Positions 23,644 through 42,932 of a stretch of 64,000 nt of DNA are shown here, in pieces. Every line of letters begins with the position of its first letter. Position 1 is the stretch's first letter. A program made the translations under genes and the position numbers. The notes below the pieces were generated by a model. The model saw only the letters and a program-made list of their open reading frames with translations. It was not told the origin of the DNA and did not search any database. This stretch comes from Azolla caroliniana (taxonomy: Eukaryota; Polypodiophyta). The stretch lies in NCBI GenBank assembly GCA_043228905.1, contig JBHGNT010000009.1, positions 2,976,001 through 3,040,000 of the forward strand, given 5' to 3'.

Positions 23644-26600
23644 GCCTAATAATACAAAAAGAATCTATTTCTTCTTCCTCTTCGAAATCTATTACTTCTA
23701 CTTATACTAGTAAACTTGTTTTGGAGCTTACAAAAACTTTCTTTATCCAAACAAATAATAACTCCTTCCCCATGCACACACAAAAAACTTAAGTCCCAAA
23801 TGTCCTCTTGCTCACAGTTCCCTTTCCAATACATACCCTTGCACATACGCACCATTTTGTTCTCGAGACACTCAATATTTGGGATAAACTTTGTTGCATC
23901 AGGAGCACTATCTTCGTTTGTCTTCACATCCTTGGAAACTCATTGTGCACTTCTCAACGATCCCTTCGAAATCTAGGTTTTATTCTCTCCCCCTTTTCTC
24001 GAGGGTTGAAGCTGATGGGCTTATGGAATTCAAATATCAAACGCAACTCGGCCACATCCCTTCCAAACACGAAAAGACACACTTTTCTTGGCCCCCACAC
24101 AATGAGAAGCATCCTAATGAGATATAAGAAGTTGAAAGAACTATGGGAGTTAACCTATGCCTACAACATGAACATTATAGATTTTTGATGCATCCCTTAA
24201 ACTGTGGTAAAACATTGCATCATGAAAATGCCATGTAAATTGTGCCATTAAGATCTATCCAAAGTTATAGCACAACTAGGCCAAATGTTGGATTATGGCA
24301 TGTAGAGACCACCTCAACGAGTACATTGTATCCTCAATGAACCTCATTCCATATTCAACCCATGTATGTATATATGTCGAAATAAAGAGGATAAGTTCAT
24401 TTTGAGCATATTGAGCTTTAAATTAAAAATGCACATGCACAACGCTAGAGTGACTGGAGATATATTCCATGTGAATCATGGCCAAATAGCATAACTTACT
24501 TCGTTGAATCATTGAATAGGATATCAATCAATGGTGTTCTGTGATAAGAAGCCTATTATTACTCAAGTGGGAGTCGGTGTTAAGAGATGATGCTTAAAGA
24601 AAAATTTGCTTAACTTGCAAAGGCTTGAAGTTAGTGCTTGATGGGTTTGTTGAACACACGGTCTAGGTTAATAATATCTAATGTAGTTCCTAAATGTTAA
24701 TGGGTTTTGCTTAATGAGACAATGTTATGCCTCTATGAGTATTGGGATTGTGAAAATGAAGGCTTTAGATGATTAGTGTTTCCATATAATAATGTATAAT
24801 GAAAATCCTATTACGAAATCCCTCGAAGTGCAACACACCATGTTGAATATGCTTTGGCATTGTAGAAAAATCAAACTTAATAATTATATTCGTTTAGTTT
24901 GTCGTCTTGTGCGATCCATTGGAAAGAGTAGTGATCGTATAATTTATGGTCTTACGAGGGGCTTGTGTTTTATGATTTTTTTGAAACTCGATTGACATTG
25001 TTTGTCGTTTATGCACTAAGGTCGTAGACAAATTATTGATATAATGACACATGTGTTAAGTTAGTAATATTATTAACATGTAAATATCTCTCTACGTCTT
25101 ATGTTCCTTGATTAATTCATGGCAAATAGTGTACACTATTGGTGTAAAAATATGTGAAGTTAGGGAGCTCGATCTCTAGTTCAAATTTTCTTTACCATTC
25201 CACTCAAATGGCAGTTTCCAAACCTTTGACCACTAGAACAATAAAATTTTTAATCCATTTCATGGTTTACTTCATGTGGTTTCTTTCTTTTGGCCTCTAC
25301 ATGAATTATAGTTCGAAGCCACACCACCTATTATCTTAAACTAAAAGCTAACCTTGTAACCTAGGTTGTATCTCAAGAATACGTAATTGTGTGTCTTGTC
25401 ATTATAGAGGTATACCATAACTTTGCATGGGAAATTTCGTATTTTCCTATACCTTGGATGTGTTTTGGTAAATATCTAGCAAGTCAAGGGCATTTTGGTG
25501 TTTTGCTCTTAACTTATTGCTTAATGCAGGGTGCTAGAAAGCATCTTTAATGTTTCAGCTATTTGTAGTAAAAATATGGTGGCTCCATACTCGCATGTGC
25601 AAATATAGAAGTAGTTATAGATGTAGTCACATATGTGATTACTTGCATCTCGATAAACCAAGAATCAACATTAGATCTAGTTATTTTGTTAGTGTAGTTC
25701 CTTGAATATGTTTACGTACAAATATGTATGCGATTGCCTACATTGCACTACCCCTTGAGTACATTTCACACCAAATTGTGTCACATCGAGTACATTTTTA
25801 ATGTCATGTGAAAGAGTAAAACAATAGCTACGATGACAAAAAATCCAATAAGAATCCAATGAAAGCTACAAGTTATTCAATTAGAACAACGGTATCATCT
25901 TTGCAAAAGAAAGCGTTATTAATGAGCACACTCCATTTTTTTATGTTTTCATTGAAAGAGAGTGAGAGATCATGCATTATACTTGTTTTTTTTTCAAATT
26001 TACAAAGAAGTTAAAACTTAATAATGCAATTTTCTGAAATGATAATCATTAGAAAACTTCAAAGGTCATTATCAAGCCTCATAGGAATTTCCACCTTAGA
26101 GATAAAAGACACAAATAAAAATATTCTAACGAATTTTGGACGACTGTTTTAAATTAAAGATAGGCACATTTAGTTTGATTATTGTATCATGCATGGACAA
26201 ACAATGCCAGAAGAAAGAACATTTGTTGGGGAACTTGCTATTGATATTAGAAACATTGTACTCCAAGGATCGCCAAAAAATATCCAATAGAAATTATTGT
26301 GTGTATATCCTGATGATTCCATGCTCCTCAAAAACTTCCAATCACAATTATCATGCATAGACCCCATTGTTTCCATGCACTCAACACAAAAAAGGAATAT
26401 ACGCAATTGTAGCTCATGCATATAATCTTCTCTTTTGGAATCTATAAATACTCCAAGCAATAATAACACATAATCTATGCAACAACTGAATGCAAGCTAT
26501 GGCAACATGCAATCTACTCTCTCTAAAAATGTAGTACTCCTTTTCATTTAATTTTTTTTGAATGCAAGCAACAATAGCAACACAAATTCTAATTCCAACA

Positions 26601-27545
26601 GAAATGAGTAAAAACTATCACAGATATGTAATCACGATATTTTCTTCATCTTTAAATAAATTGAGATAATGAAAGATAAAAAAGGAAATTTTCCTACATA
26701 AGATGGATCGGTTTTTGCAGCAGTATAAACAACCACAAATAATGACATCCATAGAGAAGAAGATGACGAAGACACAATTGATAGAGAAGATTTCATGAAT
26801 GGCTGCAGGAGGTTAGGATAACTCATGAAGTTACGAGAGCATTCTTTCTACGCCTTGGTAGTTTCAACTTCAAATTACAGCTACTCCTGATACCAATTAC
26901 AAACAAACATGGGAAGGAAATGACACCTCAAATATATCAGGAATCATGTAAGAAAACAAAAAATAACTAGATTTCAGGTACAATAGAAACATCAATACCA
27001 TCCATAAAAGTTTATTTTGGTGTGTTAGACCCATGGAAATAAAATGGTTTTTACAATTAGACCTCAGTTTTAAATAAGATCAATTGACATGATTAAACCC
27101 TATAGAAAAGACTGATGAGCACGTCAATGGAGATGGACAAGATTTAAGAGACTTGCAATAATACATTTCCCACATACTATTGTTGTTTCTAATGGATCCA
27201 CCCCTATGTGACCATAGGTTACAGATACACTCTGTTTTGTTACAGTTTTCTTGTGGGGGATTCAACATTTACAGACAGTGGAAAGGTAATGAATGAACAT
27301 ATCAGCGTTCCAATTTTGACACATACATCTTGCCTATTATTGGGGATGCGTCCTTAAAGAAACGTATGTGCATGTAAGGGTCAATTGATGAAAACTTGAT
27401 GTTTACACTTCTAAGGTAGTTAGGATGAGTAAACCACAAGCTATGCTAGAAATGTAGCCACCTTAATCATTAAGGCCAGGCATTATAGATAGCTAGGCCA
27501 AGTGTGTGAAAATAATGGTTAATTCCAACACAATTATTGCATGGC
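23644..27545. other. intergenic, no gene recognised
   Basis: AT-rich sequence with short chance frames on both strands, including frames of 126 and 96 codons near 23.8-24.2 and 26.2-26.5 kb that have no motif. The left end should contain the promoter of the cap methyltransferase gene and the right end the 3' region of katanin. Confidence 0.45.
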
Positions 27546-34511
<6,966 letters not shown>

Positions 34512-34804
34512 CGTCCTTCCAAACAGCTCAACGAGCCAGATCAAAATTGCCGCTCCTCAAGATGACAGATACTGCACCAATGCCCCGCGAATGCATTGCT
34601 GTCGCAAGAAAACATGAGATTCGTTCTCATCAGTCGAAGGGGGATCTCCGGCACTGATGACTTCGCTACTCCTCCAGTGACTCTTCCGGCGCACTTGTCT
34701 CGTTGACACGAGCACGCTTTCGGTCACTCGGTTGATTGAGAAATCCGAAGAAGGGCATGAAACCTCTGTTAGCGTAAATGAGGGGAGCATGAGGGGGAGA
34801 ACCT

Positions 34805-34837
<33 letters not shown>

Positions 34838-34838
34838 G
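34805..34838. repeat. (CTGT)n microsatellite
   Basis: About eight CTGT units lie some 300 bases upstream of the katanin start codon, in its promoter or 5' leader. Confidence 0.92.
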
Positions 34839-34895
34839 CTGTAAGTATGCATGCGCGATAGTAATTTGTGTACCACGACGAAGTGCAAAGAGAAT

Positions 34896-34932
34896 CCCTA
34901 ATCCAAACCCTAACCCTAACCCTAACCCTAAC
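34896..34932. repeat. short telomere-like tract (CCCTAA)4 with an adjoining AAACCCTAA telobox
   Basis: Four perfect CCCTAA units (34908-34931) are preceded by AAA, forming an AAACCCTAA telobox, and a further ccctaatcc lies at 34896-34904. On the minus strand, where katanin is transcribed, this reads TTAGGG. Teloboxes in plant promoters are known binding sites for telomere-repeat and Polycomb-recruiting factors; a role here is inference. Confidence 0.85.
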
Positions 34933-35821
34933 AGGGGAATACTAAATGGGTAATTTTTATTTTTGTGTTTTTATTTTTGGGAGGGGGGGAAAGAGGATAA
35001 ATGGAGTGAGTACATATGTAAGTAGAAGGTTACTTGTTTACATTTCACACACATACATTACCTTACCCTACCATACCATTACAACTCATGATCTTACACT
35101 TACAAGCCCTCATGAAAACTCTCTCGCTCACCCCGCAAGAGAGTTCTCGGAGGCGCGGGTGATGACTTTGTCCCATCAGAGTATACATACATATATGTAC
35201 CTGTCGGAAGCGTGCTTTTGCTGCACGTACCCTCCATTTTCCAAGGAAATGTGTGCTTTACGCCCCCATCCCCAACTCATAGCTACGAGAAAAGAAGAAG
35301 CCTTGCGTACATTACAAAAATGGCCCTTCACATTCCCCGAGCAGCTCAATGAAACAATATAATTGTTTATAAGGACATCGCCAATATATAAACAGTTTAC
35401 TATGGGATGGTTTGGTTGGAAACATAATGATTCTGACGATGGGAAGCCCTATTCTTCATATTTTTTGCCCATAAAAACTATTACATACTTGGTGGAATGA
35501 TCCCTACATTCCAACAATTTGAGGTGTCATATAGCAAATAGATTGTTCAAATATAAGCTTCAAGACACCTCATTAGATCAAAAACTTGTGCTAAATGTAA
35601 AAAGTACAACAAAATGGTCTTATTAAAAAACTTGTGTATTTGTATGTACAAAGAATTTATATATGTACAACTTTGATGTATAATAAAGAATTTGGTCATT
35701 TTGCTTTGGAATCCCTACATACTAATGTGTGTTAGGGAATTAGTGAAATTTGGATTCTTTAGTGATGAAGTATGAGTTTGGGGAATGATTGTAGGAAATG
35801 AAGATGAGTCGTGGATACAAG
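34933..35821. other. intergenic between katanin and the ARM gene, no gene recognised
   Basis: Both neighbours are on the minus strand, so this stretch combines the katanin promoter on the left with the 3' flank of the ARM gene on the right. A 138-codon plus-strand frame (34946-35362) has no recognisable motif and is treated as chance. Confidence 0.45.
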
Positions 35822-38800
35822 TTAGATGTATGGTTGGTCTTGTAACCGAAGTTTCCTTATAGCCATTGCGAGGAGGTCCTCCATGGTGGAGGGGTGCAAT
35901 GAAAGGCCAACTTGACCAGAGAAGGTGACGAAGTTCTCGAGGTCGGAGGTGGATGCGGAGACACAACGAAGGCACGAACGGAACGCATGTGTCTGGAAGA
36001 GCGAGACAAATGCATCGTCCACCTCTGCCAATGATATGGCTAGCTCCACACAAAAGCGGCGTAGTCTAGGGAGCTTAATGATGGAGGATCCCCCATGGCT
36101 TTGCAACATTTTGACCAACACTTTCACTAGCTCTTCCTTGTTGGTACCCGCGTTGTCCAATGTCTCCTCGAGTACCGTAGATGGCGATGTTAGCGTGGTC
36201 AAGCAGGAGTTCTTGAGCATGAGAATGGTCTTTGCAGCTAGGCCGATGGCTGCCTCCTTTATCCTCTCCCCTACAGTTTGGTCGATCACGAGTTTCAACA
36301 TCTGTGGAGGAGAACACACGAGAAGCACATGTTATAGCATGGAAACTAGTGGTGTGTGGAAGGAATGAGGCCACCACTACACAATGATGCTCATACTTTT
36401 GTAATACTAAATAATGCCAAGCATCATTTTCGTGAGCGTGTTCAATTTGACATTCTTGTCTAAGGAAATTCTTAGTTTAATCATTTTGATTGGGTCCCCC
36501 TTCCCTTTCCCTTCCCAATCTCTTCTTTATCAATCTTGGACTTAATAAATGGCAATGAATTTTTTGGGGAAAAAAATAAAATAATGACAATGATTGGCAC
36601 TTAATTAATGACAGTGATTAAAGGGGGGGGAGGGCATAATTCAAGTATACAGTACCTGAGGCGTGATCGATTGCGCAATTTGCATCCTGTATTCGTCAGA
36701 GAATTCGCATTTATCCTTACCCTCGCAGAAGTTGCGCAAGATGAAGAGCGCGTGCTGTCCCCGAGGGTCTAATTTGTAATTGCCGATCCCGTAGATCAAG
36801 GCGTCCAGTATGCTATAGCGATACTTAGGATTGGTCGCCTCGCTGTCGTTAGCCGAGAGATTCGTCGAAGATCTCTTTCTTAATCTGATATTAAAACTTG
36901 TTAATTGACGCTCTCCAATAATATCTTGTGGCCTAATGCGGAGCATTCTCGCGCAATTCCTCGATGGAGTGTTGTCGAATCTCGGCAGAGAAAGCAAGGA
37001 CAGAGCCTTTCCGGCCACCGTAGCGATCCTCAGTCTTAATTTGTGAATATGGGGTTTAAGTCTATAATCCATGGGATCGTGAGTTATGGCTATGGCAGAA
37101 GAAGATGATACATTTGCAGGTGGATCTGTGGTGGTGCCGCCACCGCCACCGTCGAGATCGATGAAGAATAACGCGAAAAGGGTGTGCATAATGCCGCCTG
37201 TCCTCCCGATGACGTCTCGCACCTCCTCGTCCATGGAGAGGTTCGAGAGCGTGTCAACCGCAAGGAACTTGAGCTTCAAAAGGTCGGCATACTCTCCTTC
37301 CGACATCCCATTTAGCGACTCGCATGATGTCTGGTTGATGGTCCCGGTGGCAGTGTCGATTTGGAGCAGCTTTTCGTTGAGAATGTCTCTGAGATGGGCT
37401 ATGGACATCACAACCTTGGATATGTCTTGGCGCAGAGTCCTCCCTGCGAGGCCGTTGCAGGCAGTCAGGTCATTGATGAGCTGCAACGACAGCCCTAACA
37501 CAATATTGTAGCCGTCTTTCGACTTGGAGTTGGAAATGTCTGTAAACGAAACTATTTTACTCAGGAGGCCGCGAGTCGCACCGATCTGAGCGCATACCAT
37601 CTCGTTCTTGTATGCTAGCTTGATCAAGATCCGAAGCCCTAATTGCACACGCAGATCGCTAGGATGATGCAGTGTGGAATTGTGGGGGAGAATGGCGATA
37701 TGATCAGAGCTTGGGTCCATCCACTGGGTCCAGGAAATCTTGGCCCCCAATTCCCCAGGTCTTGATGGTAATTCCATATCTACCAGGTCAGCATGGGTCT
37801 CTTGGGCAGCTAGCAATCCGGAGATAGCTTCCATTGATCCTGATATGGCACCAACCCGAATGCCCGCGACATTATTATCCACGAGCTTCGACAGGAGCAT
37901 GGCTGCCCAATCTCGGATGACACGATGTTCCTCGTTCTTCCATGTCAGCATGTCTAATAGCCTCTCGACTGCACCCTGGCTCGAAGTCGAGATGGCACGA
38001 AGTGTAAACTGCCGGTATTGGTAGAGGTGGGCAGTTTCGAAGGTAGGGTGGTTGGTTGGCGATGCCATGGCGTAGAGCGCCTTGAGCCCGAGGAGGTGCT
38101 CACGATGAGCCTCGGGACCATTGGATTGGAGCCATTCGATGGCGTAATTGACGAGGTTCATCTTCAGGCCTTGGAAGACGCTGTCGGTGAGGCAGGTGGA
38201 GTAGACATCGTAGAAGAAGCGGCGCACGGTGTGGCCCTCGGGGTCGTGGGGGAGGAGGCCGCAGCACGCGTTGGTGGACTTGAGGATCTTGCGCACCGAG
38301 ATGTGGTACTGCCAGTAGGCGCGGCCGGAGAGGAAGATGGCGGCCTCGGTGAGAGTGAGGGAGTAGAAGATGAAGAGGGAGGAGCGGTGGGTGTGCTCCC
38401 GGTCGGGTTGGTCGGCTGTGAGGTAGTCGTGGAGGACGAGGCGCCAGATGGAGAGCGCGATGCAGACGAGGGCCGAAGCGATCTGGAGCCAGTAGAGGAA
38501 GAGGCTGATCCGGCGAGCCTGGAAGAGCCACTGCCAGAGAGATGGGAAGGAGGATGGGGCGCATCGGCGGCGCTTGATAGTAATCGGGGCCGTGCCATTT
38601 TGGCGCTCGAGGTCCGGGATCTTGTCACGGTGGTGGTGGAGGCGCGGGCTGACGAGGGTGGAGAAGGCGCGGCCAATGGAGTGGCAGGCCTCCGTGATGA
38701 GGATGGCCGGGGAGGAGGAGCCGCCGGTGTATTGGTGCTGCAGCTCCAGCTCGTGGGACCTGCTGAAGATGCGGAAGCCCTCGGTGACGAGGATGATGGT

Positions 38801-39268
38801 GACGATCCAGAAGTCCTCGCGCTTCATGGAGGTGGCGTAGCCGCCCAGGAGGACAACGGTGGCCCACAGGAAGCTGAGCGCGCCGATGTTGGAGGCGGTC
38901 TTCTCCAGGACGGCCACGCGCATGGCCAGCATGATGAGCCGGCGCTCCGGCGGCGGGGGTCTGGAGCCGGGGTCCAAGCCATGGAAACGCGGATTGGCGG
39001 CGGCGGGTGGGGGCGGCCGGATCTTGAGGTCACGTGCGGCGGCGGCGGCGGCGGCGGAGGAGGAGGGGTAGTCGAGCATTGCAGGAGTCTGAGGAAGGCT
39101 TCGGTTGCTGGCGGCGCCGCCACTGGATTGGGTGGAGAGGAAGGGGGAGGGGCTGAAGTGATCACTGCACGAGGAGGAGGCGGAGTAGTCTCCGCCGCCG
39201 CCGATAGTAGGCGCCGCCTCCAAATTCCGCACGTGGATGGAAAGGCGATTGCTCTCGCTACTCCCCAT
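35822..39268 (-). CDS. membrane-anchored ARM-repeat family protein
   Basis: Exon 1 (36656-39268) and exon 2 (35822-36301) join in phase 0 across a 354-base GT-AG intron and give 1030 residues. The chosen ATG begins MGSSESNRLSIHVRN; the frame is open further upstream, but that part translates 5'-leader low-complexity sequence. Residues 20-110 are Ser/Ala/Pro-rich with an Ala run. Four hydrophobic segments follow at about 128-146, 153-168, 253-277 and 297-318, around the diagnostic block FWIVTIILVTEGFRIFSRSHELE. The rest is helical with ARM-like repeats (for example AVERLLDMLTWKNEEHRVIR and GAISGSMEAISGLLA) and ends in a helical exon 2. It matches an uncharacterised plant ARM family also present in Arabidopsis as several paralogues of about 800 residues. 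Topology and function are unknown; membrane location is inferred from the segments. The GC-rich 5' half contrasts with the AT-rich flanks. Confidence 0.88.
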
Positions 39269-39367
39269 TCTGTACTTTTGGTTTCCTTGCCCAGAAATGT
39301 ATTCTGTTCTTTCCCTTCTGCAGGCTCGGCCTGCTTTGTGTGTATGATGGTATTTGGGTATAATGCT

Positions 39368-39492
39368 ATGGGATGTATATGATGATGGTATTTGATGTAA
39401 AGAAGAAGAAGAAGAAGGTGTGTGATGAAATGAAATTATGGGATGTATGATGGTATTTGATATAAAGAAGAAGGTGTGCGATGAAATGAAAT
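39368..39492. repeat. tandem duplication in the ARM gene 5' leader or promoter
   Basis: Copy 1 (39368-39437) and copy 2 (39438-39492) both run from 'atgggatgtat' through 'gatggtatttgat' and a (GAA)n tract to 'gatgaaatgaaat'. Copy 1 has extra GAA units. It begins about 100 bases upstream of the ARM gene ATG. Confidence 0.85.
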
Positions 39493-39997
39493 GAAAAGGA
39501 AAGGCAAAAGGTGAGTTGGGGAGGATGGTATTTATACTAGTAAGAAGAAAGAAAGAAACATAGGTTTCTGGCTCCATAGTGTGTGTCATGTGCCTCCCCC
39601 CATACTCTTTGTGGAGCCCACACAGATTCTCCTCGGACATACAGAAGAAGAATATGCTGCCGTATCTGGGCTTCCCCAGGGTTCTCATTTATCAACTAAC
39701 TAGCTAAATTACCTTGTGGGCCTAAGGAAGACTCGGCACCTCCACGTAACTACTCAAGTGTCCCCCGCCCTCACTCCACCTCGGGATAGAATTACACGGA
39801 GAAAGCCTATATATATATATATATATGACGAGATCGAAAGGCATTCTTATGTGGAATTTCTGGATGTTAAAGCACTTGGGGGATCATTTTCCTCCAAGGA
39901 TGTCCCTCTCCTTATCATATCATATGGGTGTCTAGAGGGGACTAAGAAGTTCTAAGAAGTGGATTTTACATACAATTAATATAATTGTGTTCTTTTA

Positions 39998-40000
<3 letters not shown>

Positions 40001-40048
<48 letters not shown>

Positions 40049-40128
40049 TATAGCAAGCGAGGGTTAGTATTATCATCTTGTTTTAATAAGAAACATAGAT
40101 TTACTAAAAAATAAAAATAAAGAAATAG

Positions 40129-40175
<47 letters not shown>
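40001..40175. repeat. two 44-bp (GA)n microsatellites
   Basis: Perfect AG/GA runs at 40001-40044 and 40132-40175 have the same length and are separated by 87 bases of AT-rich sequence. They suggest duplication of one tract or slippage. Confidence 0.93.
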
Positions 40176-40177
<2 letters not shown>

Positions 40178-40320
40178 AACTAACATAACAACTTAACAAG
40201 GTGCTTGTTGAAAGCAGTTAGAAAAATTGCCAAAAATGATTATTCCTTCCATGTACCTTTATTTTACTTTGGATATCGATAGATTTCTTCGATTCTCAAA
40301 AGGCAATTTTGGCCTCTTAG

Positions 40321-40490
40321 TAGACATTTTCTTACTTTCTTTCTCCTCTCGTCTTCTTTCCAGGTACTCAAGACATGGTAGACATTTTCTTACTTTTTTT
40401 CTCCTCTTGCCTTCTTTCAAGTTCCACAAGACATGGTAGACATTTTCTTACTTTCTTTCTCGTCTCGTCTTCTTTCAAGGTTCATAACAC
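40321..40490. repeat. 58-bp tandem repeat, three copies
   Basis: Copies start at 40321, 40379 and 40437 with 'tagacattttcttact' and continue with a CT-rich stretch ('ttctcctc...cttctttc') and, in the first two, 'aagacatgg'. Copies differ at only a few positions. Confidence 0.9.
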
Positions 40491-42225
40491 ATAACTGTCT
40501 AAACATTTATGTCCCTATGTAGTCCACCCCCCCCCCCCCCCCCCCAAAAATTCTCTTTCTTGAATAGTTAATATAACAAATTACTCAGATTTGAGAGGTC
40601 TCTTGTGATAGGGTGTACCCCCATCCTATTTATTTTTGCCAAACGTGAATGCCAATGTGCATAGACTCTTGTTGATGTAGATATTTCATTCAATTATTAT
40701 GAAGTATGAATGTTAATCACCATTTATTTATGATGCAATTAGGGCTACCTTATTGGTAACCCAAATTTTTCTAAATGCACGCGCATTCAAATCTCAAATA
40801 TATGTGCTAATTTGCGCACCATATAGTGTTTTCCTAGATACCATATCAAAACAATGCAAACCTACTACATTATTGATCTCCCCTTATCGTTTCACATGGA
40901 ATTTCTTTTTTGTGAGATTTATATAAGGGAATGGTGATGGTTGTGATCGCCCAATGTGTTTATCAAGGTTGGTCACAATGTCATGGTGATATTCGCCAAT
41001 CAATATATGACTATGATAGAGGCATGCCAAAGAACATTTGAAGTTGCACGTGTCTTTGAGCTCAATTCTAATGAGAAGCAAAATGTGGAGTGCATGGTTG
41101 TTGTAATCCCAGGACCCACAATCGAGTATCAAACAACAACCACCATTGCATTTTAAGCATACCCCAGCACGTTTGATGATTTCATGACATTGGTGAAAGC
41201 ATTTTTCAAATCTCAAATCTAAACTTGGAGGAAAGTATAAGATTTGTTATTGTTTAATGTAAATATTAGTTTGGGCATTGGGATTTTTAAACTTAAACAT
41301 GACATCAAAATTTATGCAGTTTGAACGATTGTTAAAAGGTGAATTATATGTAGTGTTTTTTGGGAAATATTCTTGTTCAAAATGGTATTTCATTGGAGTT
41401 TAGTTGGCTCTGAACTAATGTTGAGTGCTCAAATTTCCATGCTAGGTTCTGGTATTTCAAAACTATTGTAGCCTTATAATGACCGGTAAAATATCATAAA
41501 TGACTTGCACATATGGTGTAATATTGATTATACCTTTAGTAAAACATTTTCGTCATGCCAAACTCTAGAAAGCAAAAGGGACATGTTCAATATAATGGAA
41601 AAGCATAAACGTGAATAATGCGAGCTATATATATATATATATTTTAAGAACACGAAAACTCATCATGTTGTTTGACAGATGTTAGTTTTTTATATTATGA
41701 AGAACACTAGAGTCATATATTGGCACGCCTATGATATATATGGGGCATTTATCCCTAGAATAATCATAAGGTATTTGAGTAAGAGCTTACCCATACATAT
41801 TGGATGGCCCAAAGAAAAAGAACACCCTCACCAATACGTGACACATATATATAGCAAAGAAAAAGAACACCCACACCCATAAGTTGACACATATATTCGC
41901 TATGCGTGATATTCGAGAATACAAAATGGCCCCAAGAATATCATATAACCATTCGTTTTTCAAAATAAATTTACATAATACAAATGATTTAATTCACTAA
42001 AAAAAGAATTAATATACTAATAATTAATTAATTCATTAAAAATTGAAAATGAATTATGTCACTGATAATTTAATTAATTCACTAAAACTTAAATAATCAG
42101 GATTTCAGCTAAAATTAGGGTTTCTGCAAAACCCTGAGTTTTCAGTCCGAGAATATCTCTACATCCATCGCGCAGAGGATGTGGAGGGAGGCGAGGATGT
42201 AGGCTGAGAAGAGAACATATGGCCG

Positions 42226-42273
42226 AAATTAGGGTTTCGATTGAATTGTAGGTTTCAGTCGAAACCCTAATTT
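42226..42273. repeat. perfect 15-bp inverted repeat containing teloboxes
   Basis: The stem aaattagggtttcga (42226-42240) and its exact complement at 42259-42273 enclose an 18-base loop. Each arm contains AAACCCTAA or its complement. A further attagggttt...aaaaccctga pair lies about 110 bases to the left (near 42114-42137). Confidence 0.85.
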
Positions 42274-42932
42274 TCAAACCGAGAATAGGATACAGGGGAG
42301 ACGAGGATGTAGGGGTCATGCACAGGACGCAGGGGGAGGCGAGGATGCAGTGAAAAAACAAAATCAATATTTTTTTCCCCCAAAAAAATAACAAAAATAC
42401 GAATACTTTTAGAAGCATGCGTATGCGATGCATTCATGACGAATGCGAATATGTCAGTCTATGCCCACACTACTATTTATTGAGTTTGTGATGCATCTGT
42501 TTCACACTTTCGATTAATCATTCAAGACTAATAATTCTACAACTTAAGTGGTTTTGGTCACGGAGAAGTGGAAATCATGATTTGAAACCCATTAATTTTG
42601 TGCACGAGAACCACATGGCTAACTTGAGCGAATGATTTCCTTGCCTCTAATTTATGTAGGAACATATTTTTAGAAAATGAGATATGATAATGTATTCACA
42701 AGGAATGGATATTAATCATTGGGAGATCTAGTCAAAAGGATAATAAGTTTTTTGTAATGAGACTCTTCCAAGGGATGGATTCAGCACAGTGCAATGAAAA
42801 TATAACATTATATTCATCATAGTTGCTTTAAAGTCATAGAATGTTTTGTCATTTGTGAGATGTCTTTTTCATTTGGTCGATAGATAAACAATTAAGTCAG
42901 CTCTTGTGGAGCTTTCCCCTCAATATTCTGCA

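Larger units (their letters stand above)
39493..42932. other. repeat-rich intergenic region, no gene recognised
   Basis: It contains an (AT)n run near 39811-39826, two GA tracts, a 58-bp triple repeat, a 19-base poly(C) run (40527-40545), a short (TA)n run near 41627-41642 and a hairpin near 42226-42273. A further small direct repeat of about 55 bases around 'aaagaaaaagaacaccc' occurs near 41810-41890. Minus-strand frames such as 40884-41216 have no recognisable motif. Confidence 0.5.

Noticed and set aside
38018-39382. 454-codon plus-strand open frame
   Set aside because: It is the antisense shadow of the GC-rich first exon of the ARM gene; composition is Gly/Glu/Val-rich without motifs, while the minus-strand frame carries conserved family blocks.
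40884-41216. 110-codon minus-strand frame with several Cys and His residues
   Set aside because: The Cys/His spacing matches no zinc-finger pattern I know, and there is no splice-linked neighbour or conserved block; treated as chance.
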